Positions 22,765-33,904 of a DNA stretch of 64,000 nt are shown here, piece after piece. The notes beneath the pieces were generated by a model that worked only from the letters and a program-made list of their open reading frames with translations, did no database searches and had not been told where the DNA came from. The stretch comes from Saururus chinensis (taxonomy: Eukaryota > Streptophyta > Magnoliopsida > Piperales > Saururaceae): assembly GCA_035235625.1 (NCBI GenBank), contig CP141150.1, positions 3,472,001 to 3,536,000 of the forward strand, read 5' to 3'. Each line of letters opens with the position of its first letter. The first letter of the stretch is position 1. The position numbers were made by a program, and so were the translations under genes.

Positions 22765-25700
22765 TGTCACGCCCCGGCGATGCCCGACCCGAGCCGAACC
22801 CGGTCCAAGGGCCGGTCAAGCGCGCGGGGGCGACGAAGTGAAATTGAGAAACGATTCTAGCGGAAGACTTAATCCCTAACCACGAGCGATTAACAGCAAC
22901 ACGGAGTGCGCACAATCCTTTGAGCAAGAGTAAATAAAAGGGGAAAAAAAGGTGTTGCTTAACACAAAGTAAACAACAATCTCAAACCCACAAGCTTAGT
23001 TTTAAGTAAAGCCCTCACCGGCTCAAAATAAGTCATAAGCAAACATAACTGTAACATGTGACATAAATCCACAACAAAGAACCCTACACATAGGTTCTAA
23101 CATAAAACATGAAACAAAATGAAGGAAAGTCACGCAACGATCTCCATCATCACACCCAAGCTACCTCTGACCTTTCCTCAAAAAGGCAATCCTGTCCGTC
23201 TGCGTGTCGCACCACGCAGCCCCAAATCAAAACACAAAAGAGGGGTGAGTTTTAACACTCAGCAATGGTTTTAATATCACTGTCAACGTAGAAAATACGA
23301 TAGCTTAGAAATGAGATCGTTTCAGATCAAAGATTTACATGGTGCATCACTTTCTGATCACACATTCATATCACTTAACACTGCACAAAAATGCATAATT
23401 CAACCTGCATGGATGTATCTCTAGCATACATATTCCCACATGCATTCACATCATAACCAATCCCGCATGGATATATTTCTAACATACATATTCCACATGC
23501 ACAACATTAACATCAACATGTATGGATGTATCTCTAACATACATATTCCCACATGCATAATGTTATCACAATCAACCTCCATCAAGGAGTAATCACACAT
23601 TGACGTCACACAGACGGGAGCATAGACAAGGCCACGAAGGCGTGTCATGGTACAAAATTCTACACAAGAATTCAAGAAAGATCGGGGTTGTCAATCCCTA
23701 ATACTGCTCGCCCTGGACGATCCTGGCCAAGGATGTCCCATTCTCACACAGAGAATCTAGAGCAGGGGTGTTCGCCCAGGGACATCTCCTGCGGAGGGAA
23801 GAGCCCGAGTTCTCACACAGAGAACCCTAGAACACGTGGTAGCGGGGTGCACACGGCATACCACACTGGATTCTCAGGGTCCAGATGACACACATAAAAA
23901 TATTCTCACGTATCCGCAAGACAAGTACACAACTCGTCCCCACATCATTCCATTAAACAAGACTCAACCCGGGGAGTGCACTCGTTCCACACAGGAACTC
24001 CAAATCGTTCCACACAGGAACTTCAAATCGAAATATGTCCTTTCGGACCAATCAACTTGCGATTAATCCACGACCAATAAACCCGGCACGCAATTCCATC
24101 ACATTGCATCCAATCGGTCAAATTCGATTAATCACGATGAAGCCTCAATTGGAAATCTATTTTCATGATGCGTGCAGCATGGTACATGCGTGGGCAAAGC
24201 ATACATGAATCCTAATCATGATAAGTGCTCTCACCAGCCCCTAATGCATCATTCATAATCACGATATTAAGCTTCAACATCATCATTTAACCCCCCACAT
24301 GTGTGTGTGTGTAACTAGTAGAAGCCTTTCACATAATGCATATTAACATGCTTGAAAATCAACTCACTACCACACCACACATGTGAATTTCTACTTAAAC
24401 ATGAATTCCAGTGGAAATCATAGTAGAAGAATCGTTGAAATCACAGTTAAATTCAAAACTCAACCACAAAGGCTAAACACCTATAACATCACTCATTTCA
24501 TCATTGAGTCATGGCATTCACCAACATTCACACACCATTAATCACAATTTATCATGACAAATCTGTCCAACAATGATTATAGTCCCTCTTGAAATATGCT
24601 TAACCAAAGGGAAACAACTATTCATAATTTCAAAATAACGATTCCAACATCATGCCACAAAACATAAGTCATCCCACCATCACTAAGCATATATCTCAAC
24701 TCCATAAACTCAATAGCATGCATTTCCAGTAGCCTAACATAGCTCAAAACACTCCACATTCATATAAAATTGGCAAGCCAAGGTGGAATCATCAAAATAG
24801 GCATCATACACACAACATGCAAATTTCCTGTGTAGCCGATCGATCGCTCGTCAGGCCGTTCGATCGGTTACACGCAAAATTTTGAAATTTTCAGTTCAGC
24901 CGATCGATCGCCCTGCAAGGCCGATCGATCGCCAACACGGCAGAACAGTCATCTTCTTCCTTTCACAAAATCAAACCGAAACACCATAGATAACACTTCA
25001 AATCCACATCTAGCACCCTAATCATCATCAAAAGTCCTCCTTGACTTCCAGAATATCAAACCAAACCATAATAATGCAAAACCCTAAGAAATCGGGATTA
25101 AATAATTCCATTTTCTAATCTTACCATTAACACACTAAATCAAGCAAACCATTTCGAAATAAGCCAAAAATGAAGAGTTTTACCATGGATAAACAGAGAT
25201 TTCAAGACCCATTACCTCAGCACTTGATTAAGCTCGGATTGAAGAGTCACCCTTCTTGAAATCCTTGAAAACACAATGAGTTTGAATCAAACACCAATAG
25301 AAATCGATTTACTTAAGAAATCCCTAATTAAATCTTAGATCTAGGGCTTGTTGGTAGTAAAAATCGAATTTTGAATGTTAGGGTTTGTAGTAAAACACAA
25401 ATCAGTAGCTTTTGATGGTCAAAAACGAATTGAATCAAGGGGAAAATGGTAGATTTAGAAGAAATTAAGAGAAAAGCCATGGATTAGTGCTTAATTAGAG
25501 CAAGCTTACCTTAATCGGCTTCTAATTCGGGCCTAAGTGGGGATTAGGCCAGACCTCCTTCCTTAGCCTATTCCCAAAAATGGAAATGGCTCAGGTTTTC
25601 CCTTTTATAGTAAGGGTTGGGGTAGGCAAAGGTAAGTTTTGGGGTGTAAATATGAAAAGTAGGCTAAAAGTGGTTATTTTGCAAATTTAAGCACGAATTA

Positions 25701-26031
25701 AGCCTAATAAAATTCTGAAAATTTTTGTGTGACCTTAAGTATATGTCTAGGTTCATTTGACACAAAAATAAAATTTTCGACCTTGGGGCCCACAGGGGTC
25801 CCGCCAAAACCCTAATTTTTGGGAAAATAGTGAAAATTCCGAAAAATCTCAAAAATTCACATTTGGTTTAAAATCACTTAAAACCACTAATATTGAAGTT
25901 AATTTTGGTTAAAACCATCACAAACTCTATTTATTTACAAAATCACCGAATAAGATCAGAAAACACGTAAATCTCACGATAATCAATAATTAAAGAAAAC
26001 TAAAACCGGTTTAAAGATGAGGGTCCTTACA
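22765..26031. mobile_element. Solo LTR-like insertion (about 3.27 kb) inside the Gypsy pol region
   Basis: The unit begins TGTCACGCCCCGGCG and ends GGGTCCTTACA, with the perfect 5-bp duplication ATTTA at 22760-22764 and 26032-26036. There is no gag or pol inside. It shares the GGTGAGTTTTAACACTCAGC motif (about 23246-23266) and the end sequences with the 10075-15070 unit, which suggests a related long-LTR family. Tandem blocks with GCATGGATGTATCTCTA (about 23408-23545) and a cluster of GATCGATCG sites (about 24838-24935) are present. Because it sits inside another element's pol region, it is younger than the Gypsy copy. Confidence 0.8.
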
Positions 26032-26910
26032 ATTTAAGTATGGACTTTGTCCTCGGGTTACCTAAAAATCAGAAAGGGTTTGATTCTATATTTGTTGTAG
26101 TAGACAAATTTTCCAAACAAGCACATTTCATTCCATGTAAGAAAAGTGTTGATGCTATTCATGTGGCTGGCTTGTTCTTTAAAGAAGTGATTAGGCTTCA
26201 TGGGGTACCTTTGACAATTACCTCTGACATGGACAGTAGGTTTTTGAGTAATTTTTGGTAGACATTATGGGCAAGGATAGGTACTATAGTGTAGTATAGC
26301 AGCATCTGTTACCCATGGCCAAACAGAAGTTTGGGTAGTTTGCTAAGGTGCATTTAAGAAGAAACACCTAAAGAGTGGGATTCAGCTATATGTTTAGCTG
26401 AATTTGCATATAACTCAACAGTCAATCGAACAATTGGTCCGGCTCCATTCCAAATTGTCTATGGGTTTATACCTCATCATCCCTTGGACATTATAACAAG
26501 TCCTAAGAAAATTTTGGAGTCTTCTCTAGCAGTTCTGACAATGGAGCAGTTTGCTCAGTTACATTCAACTGTTCCAGACAGAATATTGAAGTCAAATGCT
26601 AGTTATAAGGATCACACTGATCCTCATCGAAAGGAAGTTCATTTTAATGAAGGTGATCTTGTGATGGTTCACTTAAGCAAAGAGAGACTACAAATCAGGC
26701 AGCTTGGTAAACTTTAGGCTAAGAAAATAGGTCCTTGTCGGGTGCTTAAAAAGTTAGGTACTAATGCCTACTCTATGGTTTTACCTCCCGGAATACAAAT
26801 ATCAAATATTTTCAACGTTCGAGATTTGACCTCTTATCATGATGAGGAAGTAGTGGTTCTTGATCCTTGAGTCAAGCTCGAGTTCGAGCTTTTTGTTGGG
26901 CATGATTATT

Positions 26911-27461
26911 TGATGTAGGAGCTTGATTAAAAATGAAAACATAAGCCAATGGGTGTGGCATTTGATCAAACAGGTGAGGAGGTTTTAAAAACACGCAAGG
27001 GTACTTACAGTAATCACTAATGGGGCGGAAGTCTTTGTGTTGGTAAAGCGGGTAAATACGCGAGTTTGGAAAAGGGCATTTGAGTCAATGCAGTTAACTA
27101 ATGAAACTGTTAATTCCGTAGATCGTCGTCTTCAACTGGATTTTGTATAGTAACAGAGTCACCAGCTTACAGTTTAACGCCATCTCTTTCAAACTAGGTT
27201 TCACATCAGCAGGATTGGAAGAAGAATATTCAAACAATATAAATAGTGATTTCAATTATAATTAGAGTCTGTTGTTGTTGACATTTGTAAGCTTTGCTTG
27301 TTCAAATGAGGTTTCTTTCTTGAGGGTTTTCCCTGGCTCTGTTGAGCGAAAGTTGCATAAGAGTAACTTGGTGTTGATTCTTCTCAGCTTGATTTTCTAT
27401 AACTTAATTCAACATTAGTGAATTCGATTTCAGTTTCTGTTTCAAATTCATGTCTGCATCA
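26911..27461 (+). repeat. 3' LTR of the Gypsy element
   Basis: It begins TGATGTAGGAGC, ends CTGCATCA and is followed by the GCCCA target duplication. It matches the 5' LTR along its length apart from the indel. Confidence 0.85.
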
Positions 27462-27900
27462 GCCCATTCGTGGTTCCAATGCATGAAAGCAAATTAAAGC
27501 TAATTAAAAAGGTGAACAAGTTGAATCTAGTTATACTCCTACTCGAGAGGATCAACAGTGCACATATTAGCACTAACTTATGCCAATTTATGTGTCATCT
27601 AGAGATGTCTCTTGTGAAATAAGAGATCATCCCACTTAGTAATCGGGAAATAATTATTCATATGTGTGTGTATATATATATATAGGGAAAAGAAAATATG
27701 TACTTAAGTAGAGGCCCATTCCTGTACTAAAAAGCCAATCCCGCCGTTGTTTATAAAATCAAAGCTATAGCTATTTTAATATACCTAAAATCAATGCTTC
27801 TTCCCAACCCCCTGCTTGTCTCACATAGCCTGACTCCACCATCTCTCACCTCAACAGACTCCACCCTCTCATCAAACCCTTTCAGCCGGCCTCTACAGAG

Positions 27901-29177
27901 TTACCACCATCGCCGCCTCTACCCCAAGAAGTGGGTCGTCCCCACCACTCCCTAACATCGGGATTTATACATCAAGCGGCTGGAATGAACCAAAGTTATG
28001 GTCCTCCTTCCCAGCGCTACCTCACTCAAAGAAAACACAAGGAAAACTTTTTTAACAACTCTTAAATACAGTGTGACAACCCATTTTCCTAAAGACAAGC
28101 ACACTGTCACGGCCCTAGCCATCCCAAGGTGCCGTGCGGCGCTCGCAAGGCCAAATAGCCAAGCGAGTAAGCCTTTCTTCGTCAAGGTCATGGCCTTGTG
28201 CCATTCGACCAAGCGTCCAGCCCGCGAAGCCAAGCAGTGAACCCGTCCCAAGGCAGACGTGCAAACGTGCAGGACCATCTCCCAAGCGAGCTGGCTGGAG
28301 AGGGACACTTCCTTGCGATGCACGGATCCATCATAGGCAACTCGGTCTTCCGAACAATCCATCTCAGCCATGTGCATGCAAGGGTCTTTGTTACCAACAC
28401 GGCCATAAGGCCGGATGGCCGCCCGACTCATCAGATAGCCCCATCCCACTAGCGGATGGACTCCTGGCATGATAGCTAGCAAGGCAACATCCTTCGTTGC
28501 CATCCGGATCAGCCCGTTGCAAGGCTAGGCATCATACCAACAGCTTGTCCATGAAGCTCACCATGTCCCTCCCTATATAGCATAAGAGATTTTTCTTGTT
28601 TCTCTGGAGTGGCAGCCAAAGTGGTCGTACGAGCATGGTATTTCTGAATTTCACCAAACTGCCCGAGAACACTCCCAAGGACCCTCAAACACTTTATAAG
28701 GAGGAGGGGACATCTTAAAATCCAAATCGGTGCTAGTTGGCTATGTGTCCCAACATAGCCAACTATGTGTGCGCATAGTTGCAGCATTTCTGCGCAACAT
28801 TGCGCACACATGTTGCGCAACGTTGCGGGCCTTCCCCGCAACGCCTGCACACAAGCTAAGCAACACTAAGGGCAGTTCCCATAATGCATGCCCACCTCGT
28901 ATACAACACTTTCCCACGTGTGTGCGCCCCAGCACGTGTCACAGGTAGTCCACTCCGCTACCTCGTGACAATTTACCACCATCGCCGCCTCTACCCCAAG
29001 AAGTGGGTCATCCCCACCACTCCCTAACATCGGGATTTATACATCAAGCGGCTGGAATGAACCAAAGTTACGGTCATCCTTCCCAGCGCTACCTCACTCA
29101 AAGAAAACACAAGGAAAACTTTTTTAACAACTCTTAAATACAGTGGTGACAACCCATTTTCCTAAAGACAAGCACAC
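27901..29177. repeat. 204-bp direct repeats flanking an 866-bp unit
   Basis: 27901-28104 and 28973-29177 are nearly identical; both start TTACCACCATCGCCGCC and end GACAAGCACAC, with only a handful of differences. The first copy ends exactly at the left edge of the TG...CA unit, and the second starts two bases after its right edge. Confidence 0.85.
28105..28970. mobile_element. LTR-like 866-bp unit
   Basis: It begins TGTCACGGCCC and ends CTCGTGACA, giving perfect 6-bp inverted tips of the kind found on LTRs. No 5-bp target duplication is visible; instead a 204-bp duplication flanks it. Open frames on both strands show no recognised domain. It is probably a solo LTR or short non-autonomous LTR element, a fossil. 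Confidence 0.5.
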
Positions 29178-29206
29178 GCTATCAGATAAAAAGTATTTGT
29201 TGGTAC

Positions 29207-30875
29207 CACTACAACAAAAAGGACTATTAGCGACGCATAAATGCGTTGCTAATAGTCTCACAAGCGTTGCTAATGACTATTAGCAACGCATAAGAAACAT
29301 CGCTATAAGCGTCGCAAAAAGTGTCATCGCTATTACCCATTTGCTACATATAGCAAAAAGCATCCCTAATAGGGCATATTAGAGACATATATATATACGT
29401 CGCTAATAGAAAAAAATATTTTTTAAAAAAATTATTAGCAACGTATACCAATATGTGTCGCTAATAAGGACTTATTAGCGATGTTTGTATATATGTCGCT
29501 AATAGAAAAAAGTATTTTAAAAAAATTTAAAAATAACTTCTTGGCGACATATAATTGTAAGTGTCGCTAATAAGTCCTTATTAGTGATGCTTTTTATACG
29601 TCGCAAATAGAATAAAGTTTTTTAAAAAAATTTAAAGCGCCGCTAATATTATAATATTAAAAAATTAAAAAAAATTAAATAGCGTCAAGCGTCTCTAATA
29701 CATTTTAAAATATTTAAAAATGATATATGCGTCGCTAAAGATGAATTAAAAAAAAATCTCCGGTGGGCCACCGGGGAAGGGAGAGGGGGCCTTCGGACCC
29801 CCAGCTCCGCCCCCCTCCTTCCCACTTCCTCTAAAAATCAGAGGAGGGGGAGGGTGGGCAAGCAGGGGGAGAGGAGGGGGGGAGGGGGTCTCTACAAAGG
29901 GGGGGAGAGGGAGGCGGCGCCGTCCTCCGGCCTCCCTCTCCCCGGCTCCGCCCCCTCCTTCCTCCTCCCCCTCCTTTGAAAATCATAGGAGGGGGGACCG
30001 GAGTAGGGGGGAGAGGGCGGGGGCGGAGAAGGGGGAGGGGCGAGGACGGCGCCGCCCGCCGGCCTCAAGTCCCCGTGGAGGGCCGAAGAACGGCGGGGCA
30101 TGCTTGGAGGTGGCAGGGAACATCGGAGGTGGCGGGTTGCATGATCTAGGGGGGCCTTTATAAGCAGCGGGCGAAATTTCTCCCGCGGGCGAAATTTCCC
30201 CTCACGGGCAGAATTTTGCCCGTGTAAATTATTTTTTAAAAAGGAGTGTCGCTATTAGTAATTTTATCAGTGATGTATATAGTATATATGTCGCTAATAA
30301 TACTTTTTTATAGGTTTTCTATTATTTAAAAATTTCTTTCTCTCATCACTCTCTCTCTAACTCACCCTCTCTTCACTCTCTACCCTCTCTTCCCTCTTTC
30401 TCTCTCTTTCCTCTTTCCCTCTCCTCTCTCTCCCCTCTCTCTATCTCTCTCCTCCCTCTCTCTCCACTCTCTCTCACCCTCTCCTCTCTCCCTCTCTCTC
30501 CTTCTCCACTCTCTCTCCTCTCCTCTCTCTCTCCCTCTCCTCTCTCTACACACTCTCTCTCCTCTAATTTTAATTTTTTTTATTTTTAAAAATTAATTTT
30601 AAAAATAATAAAATAAATATTATTAGCGACATATAGAAATATATGTCACTAATAGGGTAGGTATCAGCGACGTATAATAATAAACATTACTAGTACCTAC
30701 ACTATTAGTGTTGTATATTATATGTGTCGCTAATAATATTTATTTTATTTTTAAAATATAATAATTTATAAAAAATTAAAAATTAATTAATCTCCCTCTC
30801 CTCTTTCTCTCCTCTCTCTATCTCTATCTGCCTCTCCTCTCTCCTCTCTCTCCCTCTCCTCTCTACTCTATCTCC

Positions 30876-30915
<40 letters not shown>

Positions 30916-31006
30916 CTCCTCTCTCTCTCTCTCTCCCTCTCTCTCTTCTCTTTCTCCTCTCCCTCTCTCTCTTCTCTTTCTCCTCTCCCTCTCTCTCTCT
31001 TCTCTT

Positions 31007-31041
<35 letters not shown>

Positions 31042-32859
31042 CTTTCCCTCTCCTCTCCATCTCTCTCTCCCTCTCCTTTCTCTATCTCCTCTCTCTCTAC
31101 ACACTATCTCTCCTCTATATTATTATACGTCGCTAATACCTACCCTATTAGCGACATATATTTCTATACGTCACTAATAATATTTATTTTATTTTTTATT
31201 TTTAAAATATAATAATATTTAAAAAATTAAAAATTAATTAATTTTCCTCTCCTCTTCTCTCTCTCCTCTCTCTCTCCCTCTCTCTATCTCCTCTCTCTCT
31301 CCTCTCTTTCCCTCTCCTCTCCCTCTCCATTTCTCTCTCCCTCTCCTCTCTCTCCTCTCTTTGTATCTCCCTCTCTCTTTCTCCTCTCTCTACACATTAT
31401 CTCTCATCTAATTTCAATTTTTATAATTTTTTATTTTAAAAATAAAATAAATACTATTAGCGATGTATAGAAATATATGTTGCTAATAGGGTAGGTATTA
31501 GCTACGTATAATAATATACGTCACTAATACCTATACTATTAACAACGTATATTACTATACGTCGCTAATAATATTTATTTTATTTTCTATTTTAAAAATA
31601 TAATAATGCATAAAAAAATCTTAAAAAATTAAAAATTAATTAATCTCCCTCTCATCTCTCTCTATTTGTTTTAATTTAATTTTTTTAAAATAAAAAATGC
31701 TATTAGCGACGCATACATGTATGCGTCGCTAATAGTTTAGTGTATTAGCGACGTATATACCTATACGTCACTAATATACTTGACTATTAGTGAAGCATAA
31801 ACGTATGTGTCGCTAATGCCTAGTGTTATTAGCGACGTATATACATATGCGTCGCTAATACTTTTTAAAAATAAAAAAATCTCTCTTCTCTCTCTCCTCT
31901 CTCTCTTTCCTCCCTCTCCTCTCTCTACCCTCTTTCCTCCCTCCTCTCTCTACCCTCTTTCCTCCCTCCTCTCTCTACCCTAGCCTCTCTCCTCCCACCT
32001 CTCTGTCCTCCCTTCTCTAAGTCCTCTCTCTCGACTCTCTCAACTCACCCCCCTCTCTCTCCTCTCTCCTCCCTCTCTCTCTATATCCTCACTCTCCCTC
32101 CTCTCTCCTCACCCTCTCTCTCTCCACACCCTCTCTCTCCTCCATCTCACTCTTCCCTTTCTCTCTCTCTCTCTATCTCCTCACTTTCTCACCTCCCCCT
32201 CTATCTAGACTCTCTCTCCTCTCTCTCTCTTCGATCACTCTCTTCTCTCTCTTCACTCTCTCTTTTATTATAAATTATATTTTAAAATTAATAAATAAAA
32301 TATATTATATATAAATAGTGAAAGTTTAATATATTATTAACACTTATTTTTATTAAAAATTTAATATTTATTTATTATATATACAAATAGTGAATATTGA
32401 ATAAAATATATATTATATTTATGAAGTTTTTAAAATTTTTTATTTTTTATTTTTTATTTATTAAATAAAATTTATTAATAAAGCTATTTAAATGCTATTT
32501 GCGACGCTTTTAATAATTCAAAATTTTTATTTTTTTATTTTAAATTATTAACTAATATTAGGACTATTAGCGACGCTTGCAATAAGCGTTGCTAATAGTT
32601 ATGATTTTTTTCTTTTTTTAGTTAAAAATATATATCTTTTAGCGATGTTTATATAAAGCATCGCAAATAAAGGATCTATTAGCGACCTTATTATAAAGCA
32701 TTGCAAAGATTATTAGTATTAGCGACGCTTTAAACTAAGTGTCGCTAATAGTTAGTTTTTTTGCGATGCTTTTGTATGCGTCGTAAGTAGTTGTTTGTAG
32801 TGACACTTACATTTGCATCGCTAATAAATACATCGCTAATACTACATTTTGTTGTAATG
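29207..32859. mobile_element. Second non-autonomous CACTA element, opposite orientation
   Basis: The ends are CACTACAACAAAA and TTTTGTTGTAATG. The flanking trinucleotides TAC (29204-29206) and AAC (32860-32862) resemble a 3-bp duplication with one change. It has the same ingredients as the 2984-15857 element in mirrored order: TAGCGACG subterminal repeats (29220-29740), G+C-rich core (29760-30225), then CT-rich tracts (30340-30560, 30790-31110, 31245-31405, 31880-32265) alternating with TAGCGACG pairs, then right repeats (32490-32840). No transposase is visible. Confidence 0.8.
30160..30225. repeat. Palindromic boundary of the CACTA G+C core
   Basis: Two tandem GCGGGCGAAATTTC units (30167 and 30185) are followed by a near-perfect 22-bp palindrome at 30203-30224 (CACGGGCA...TGCCCGTG). 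A related GAAATTTCGTCACGGGCC sequence marks the same boundary in the first element at about 9262. Confidence 0.6.
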
Positions 32860-32862
32860 AAC

Positions 32863-33840
32863 TATTGACCCAGCCGTGGGTAAGAACCAAGGGGTCACCG
32901 TCTTTGGCAACGGCAACAAATTAATTGGCAACTACCACGACTCTTCTCCAATGGGCTATTCTCCAGCAACGGCAGGCAAACATGGGAGGACCACAACAAC
33001 ACAACGTCGATCAGCAACACCTCATGGGAGTGATGTAGTGGGCACTCAAGGGACCCACCGTTTGAGGAAATGACTGAAGGAAGCATGACTCTGTTCTTAT
33101 GGACGATTATGTTTGTGTCTCAAAAGTTCGATGTTGCAGCTGTAATGTAGCTTTGGGTGAACAGATAGTTTGTAGCAATTATTTGTACATAAATGCTTTT
33201 GTTCCATAAAAAAATGCTCTTGTTGCAGTTGGTTTTGATAGGAATCATGCTTGAGGCCTTTGAATCCTTGGTGGACAGTGGAACGGTTAGCAAGGTGGTT
33301 CTAATTTGGGATACTCTGTATTTGCCATGATTGTTTGATTAAAAAACATATGGTCAGAAGTTTAGTTGTGGATAGGACGAGAGGCATGACAGAAGAAACA
33401 TGTTGTGGTCTTCAAACATATCTGGTGATGGGTCAGGTTGCAATACTATTGTCAGGCTTAGGGGCAATGGCAACTTGGTCTTGTACATAGTTTGGCAACC
33501 CTGGCAAAACTGTCTAGCAAAGCTTTGATCATCCCATGGACACCCTCTTGCCAGGAGGAGGGAGGGGTGGCGATTTGAATCAATAAGAAGCGGGGCAGAC
33601 TAGATCGATAGGAGGGCGATTGTGGGGTGGGGTGGACTCGATTTGATGATACGAGGGGATTCAGGAGTGGGGTGAGATGCATTGGGCGAGGGATGGACAC
33701 CCACCGGAGATGAACAAACGGTGATGCTGAAGGTCTTTTCAGATCTCTTCACTTGAGGAGTCGGACAAGGTGGGTGAGAGAGTGGGAGTTGGGTGAGCTT
33801 GGGATAAATGGGTCCTTGTGTGACCATTGATTTCAAAATT
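32863..33840. other. Unrecognised intergenic segment
   Basis: Mixed-composition DNA between the CACTA element and the right inverted end of the composite. A short plus-strand open stretch (32876-33073) has no recognisable motif, and I do not call it a gene. Confidence 0.4.
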
Positions 33841-33904
33841 AAGGGTTAAATCTATACTTGAGTACAGGAACTCAATCAGTACTTAAGTACAGATTTTCCA
33901 TCCT

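Larger units (their letters stand above)
20254..27461 (+). mobile_element. Old Ty3/Gypsy LTR retrotransposon, degraded, with a nested LTR unit
   Basis: Two related LTRs (20254-20720 and 26911-27461) both begin TGATG, and the element is bounded by the 5-bp duplication GCCCA (20249-20253 and 27462-27466). A primer-binding-site-like TGGTATCAAAGC follows the 5' LTR at about 20724. In plus-strand order one sees gag-like sequence (about 20752-21500), reverse transcriptase (about 21558-21880), RNase H region (about 21979-22200), integrase zinc-binding region (about 22540-22745), integrase core (about 26040-26260) and an integrase C-terminal region (about 26640-26860). This order (RT, RNase H, integrase) is that of Ty3/Gypsy. 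The coding region is broken many times and part of it is missing. The LTRs agree at roughly nine in ten positions by eye and differ by a large indel, so the insertion is not recent. Confidence 0.9.
27685..33899. mobile_element. Possible 6.2-kb composite with imperfect terminal inverted repeats
   Basis: The left end GGGAAAAGAAAATATGTACT...TTCCTGTACT is the imperfect reverse complement of the right end AGTACAGGAACTC...AGTACAGATTTTCC, over about 45 bp. Between them lie unrecognised unique-looking DNA, the 204-bp repeats with the TG...CA unit, and the second CACTA element. A Mutator-like or similar TIR element carrying later insertions would fit. I see no clear target duplication or transposase, so the classification is tentative. 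Confidence 0.4.

Noticed and set aside
27952-28503. 183-codon minus-strand open frame
   Set aside because: It crosses from the 204-bp repeat into the LTR-like unit and has overlapping frames on the other strand. No domain was recognised.
32876-33073. Short plus-strand frame after the second CACTA element
   Set aside because: There is no family resemblance and no splice partner. It is possibly a captured fragment, but that is unsupported.
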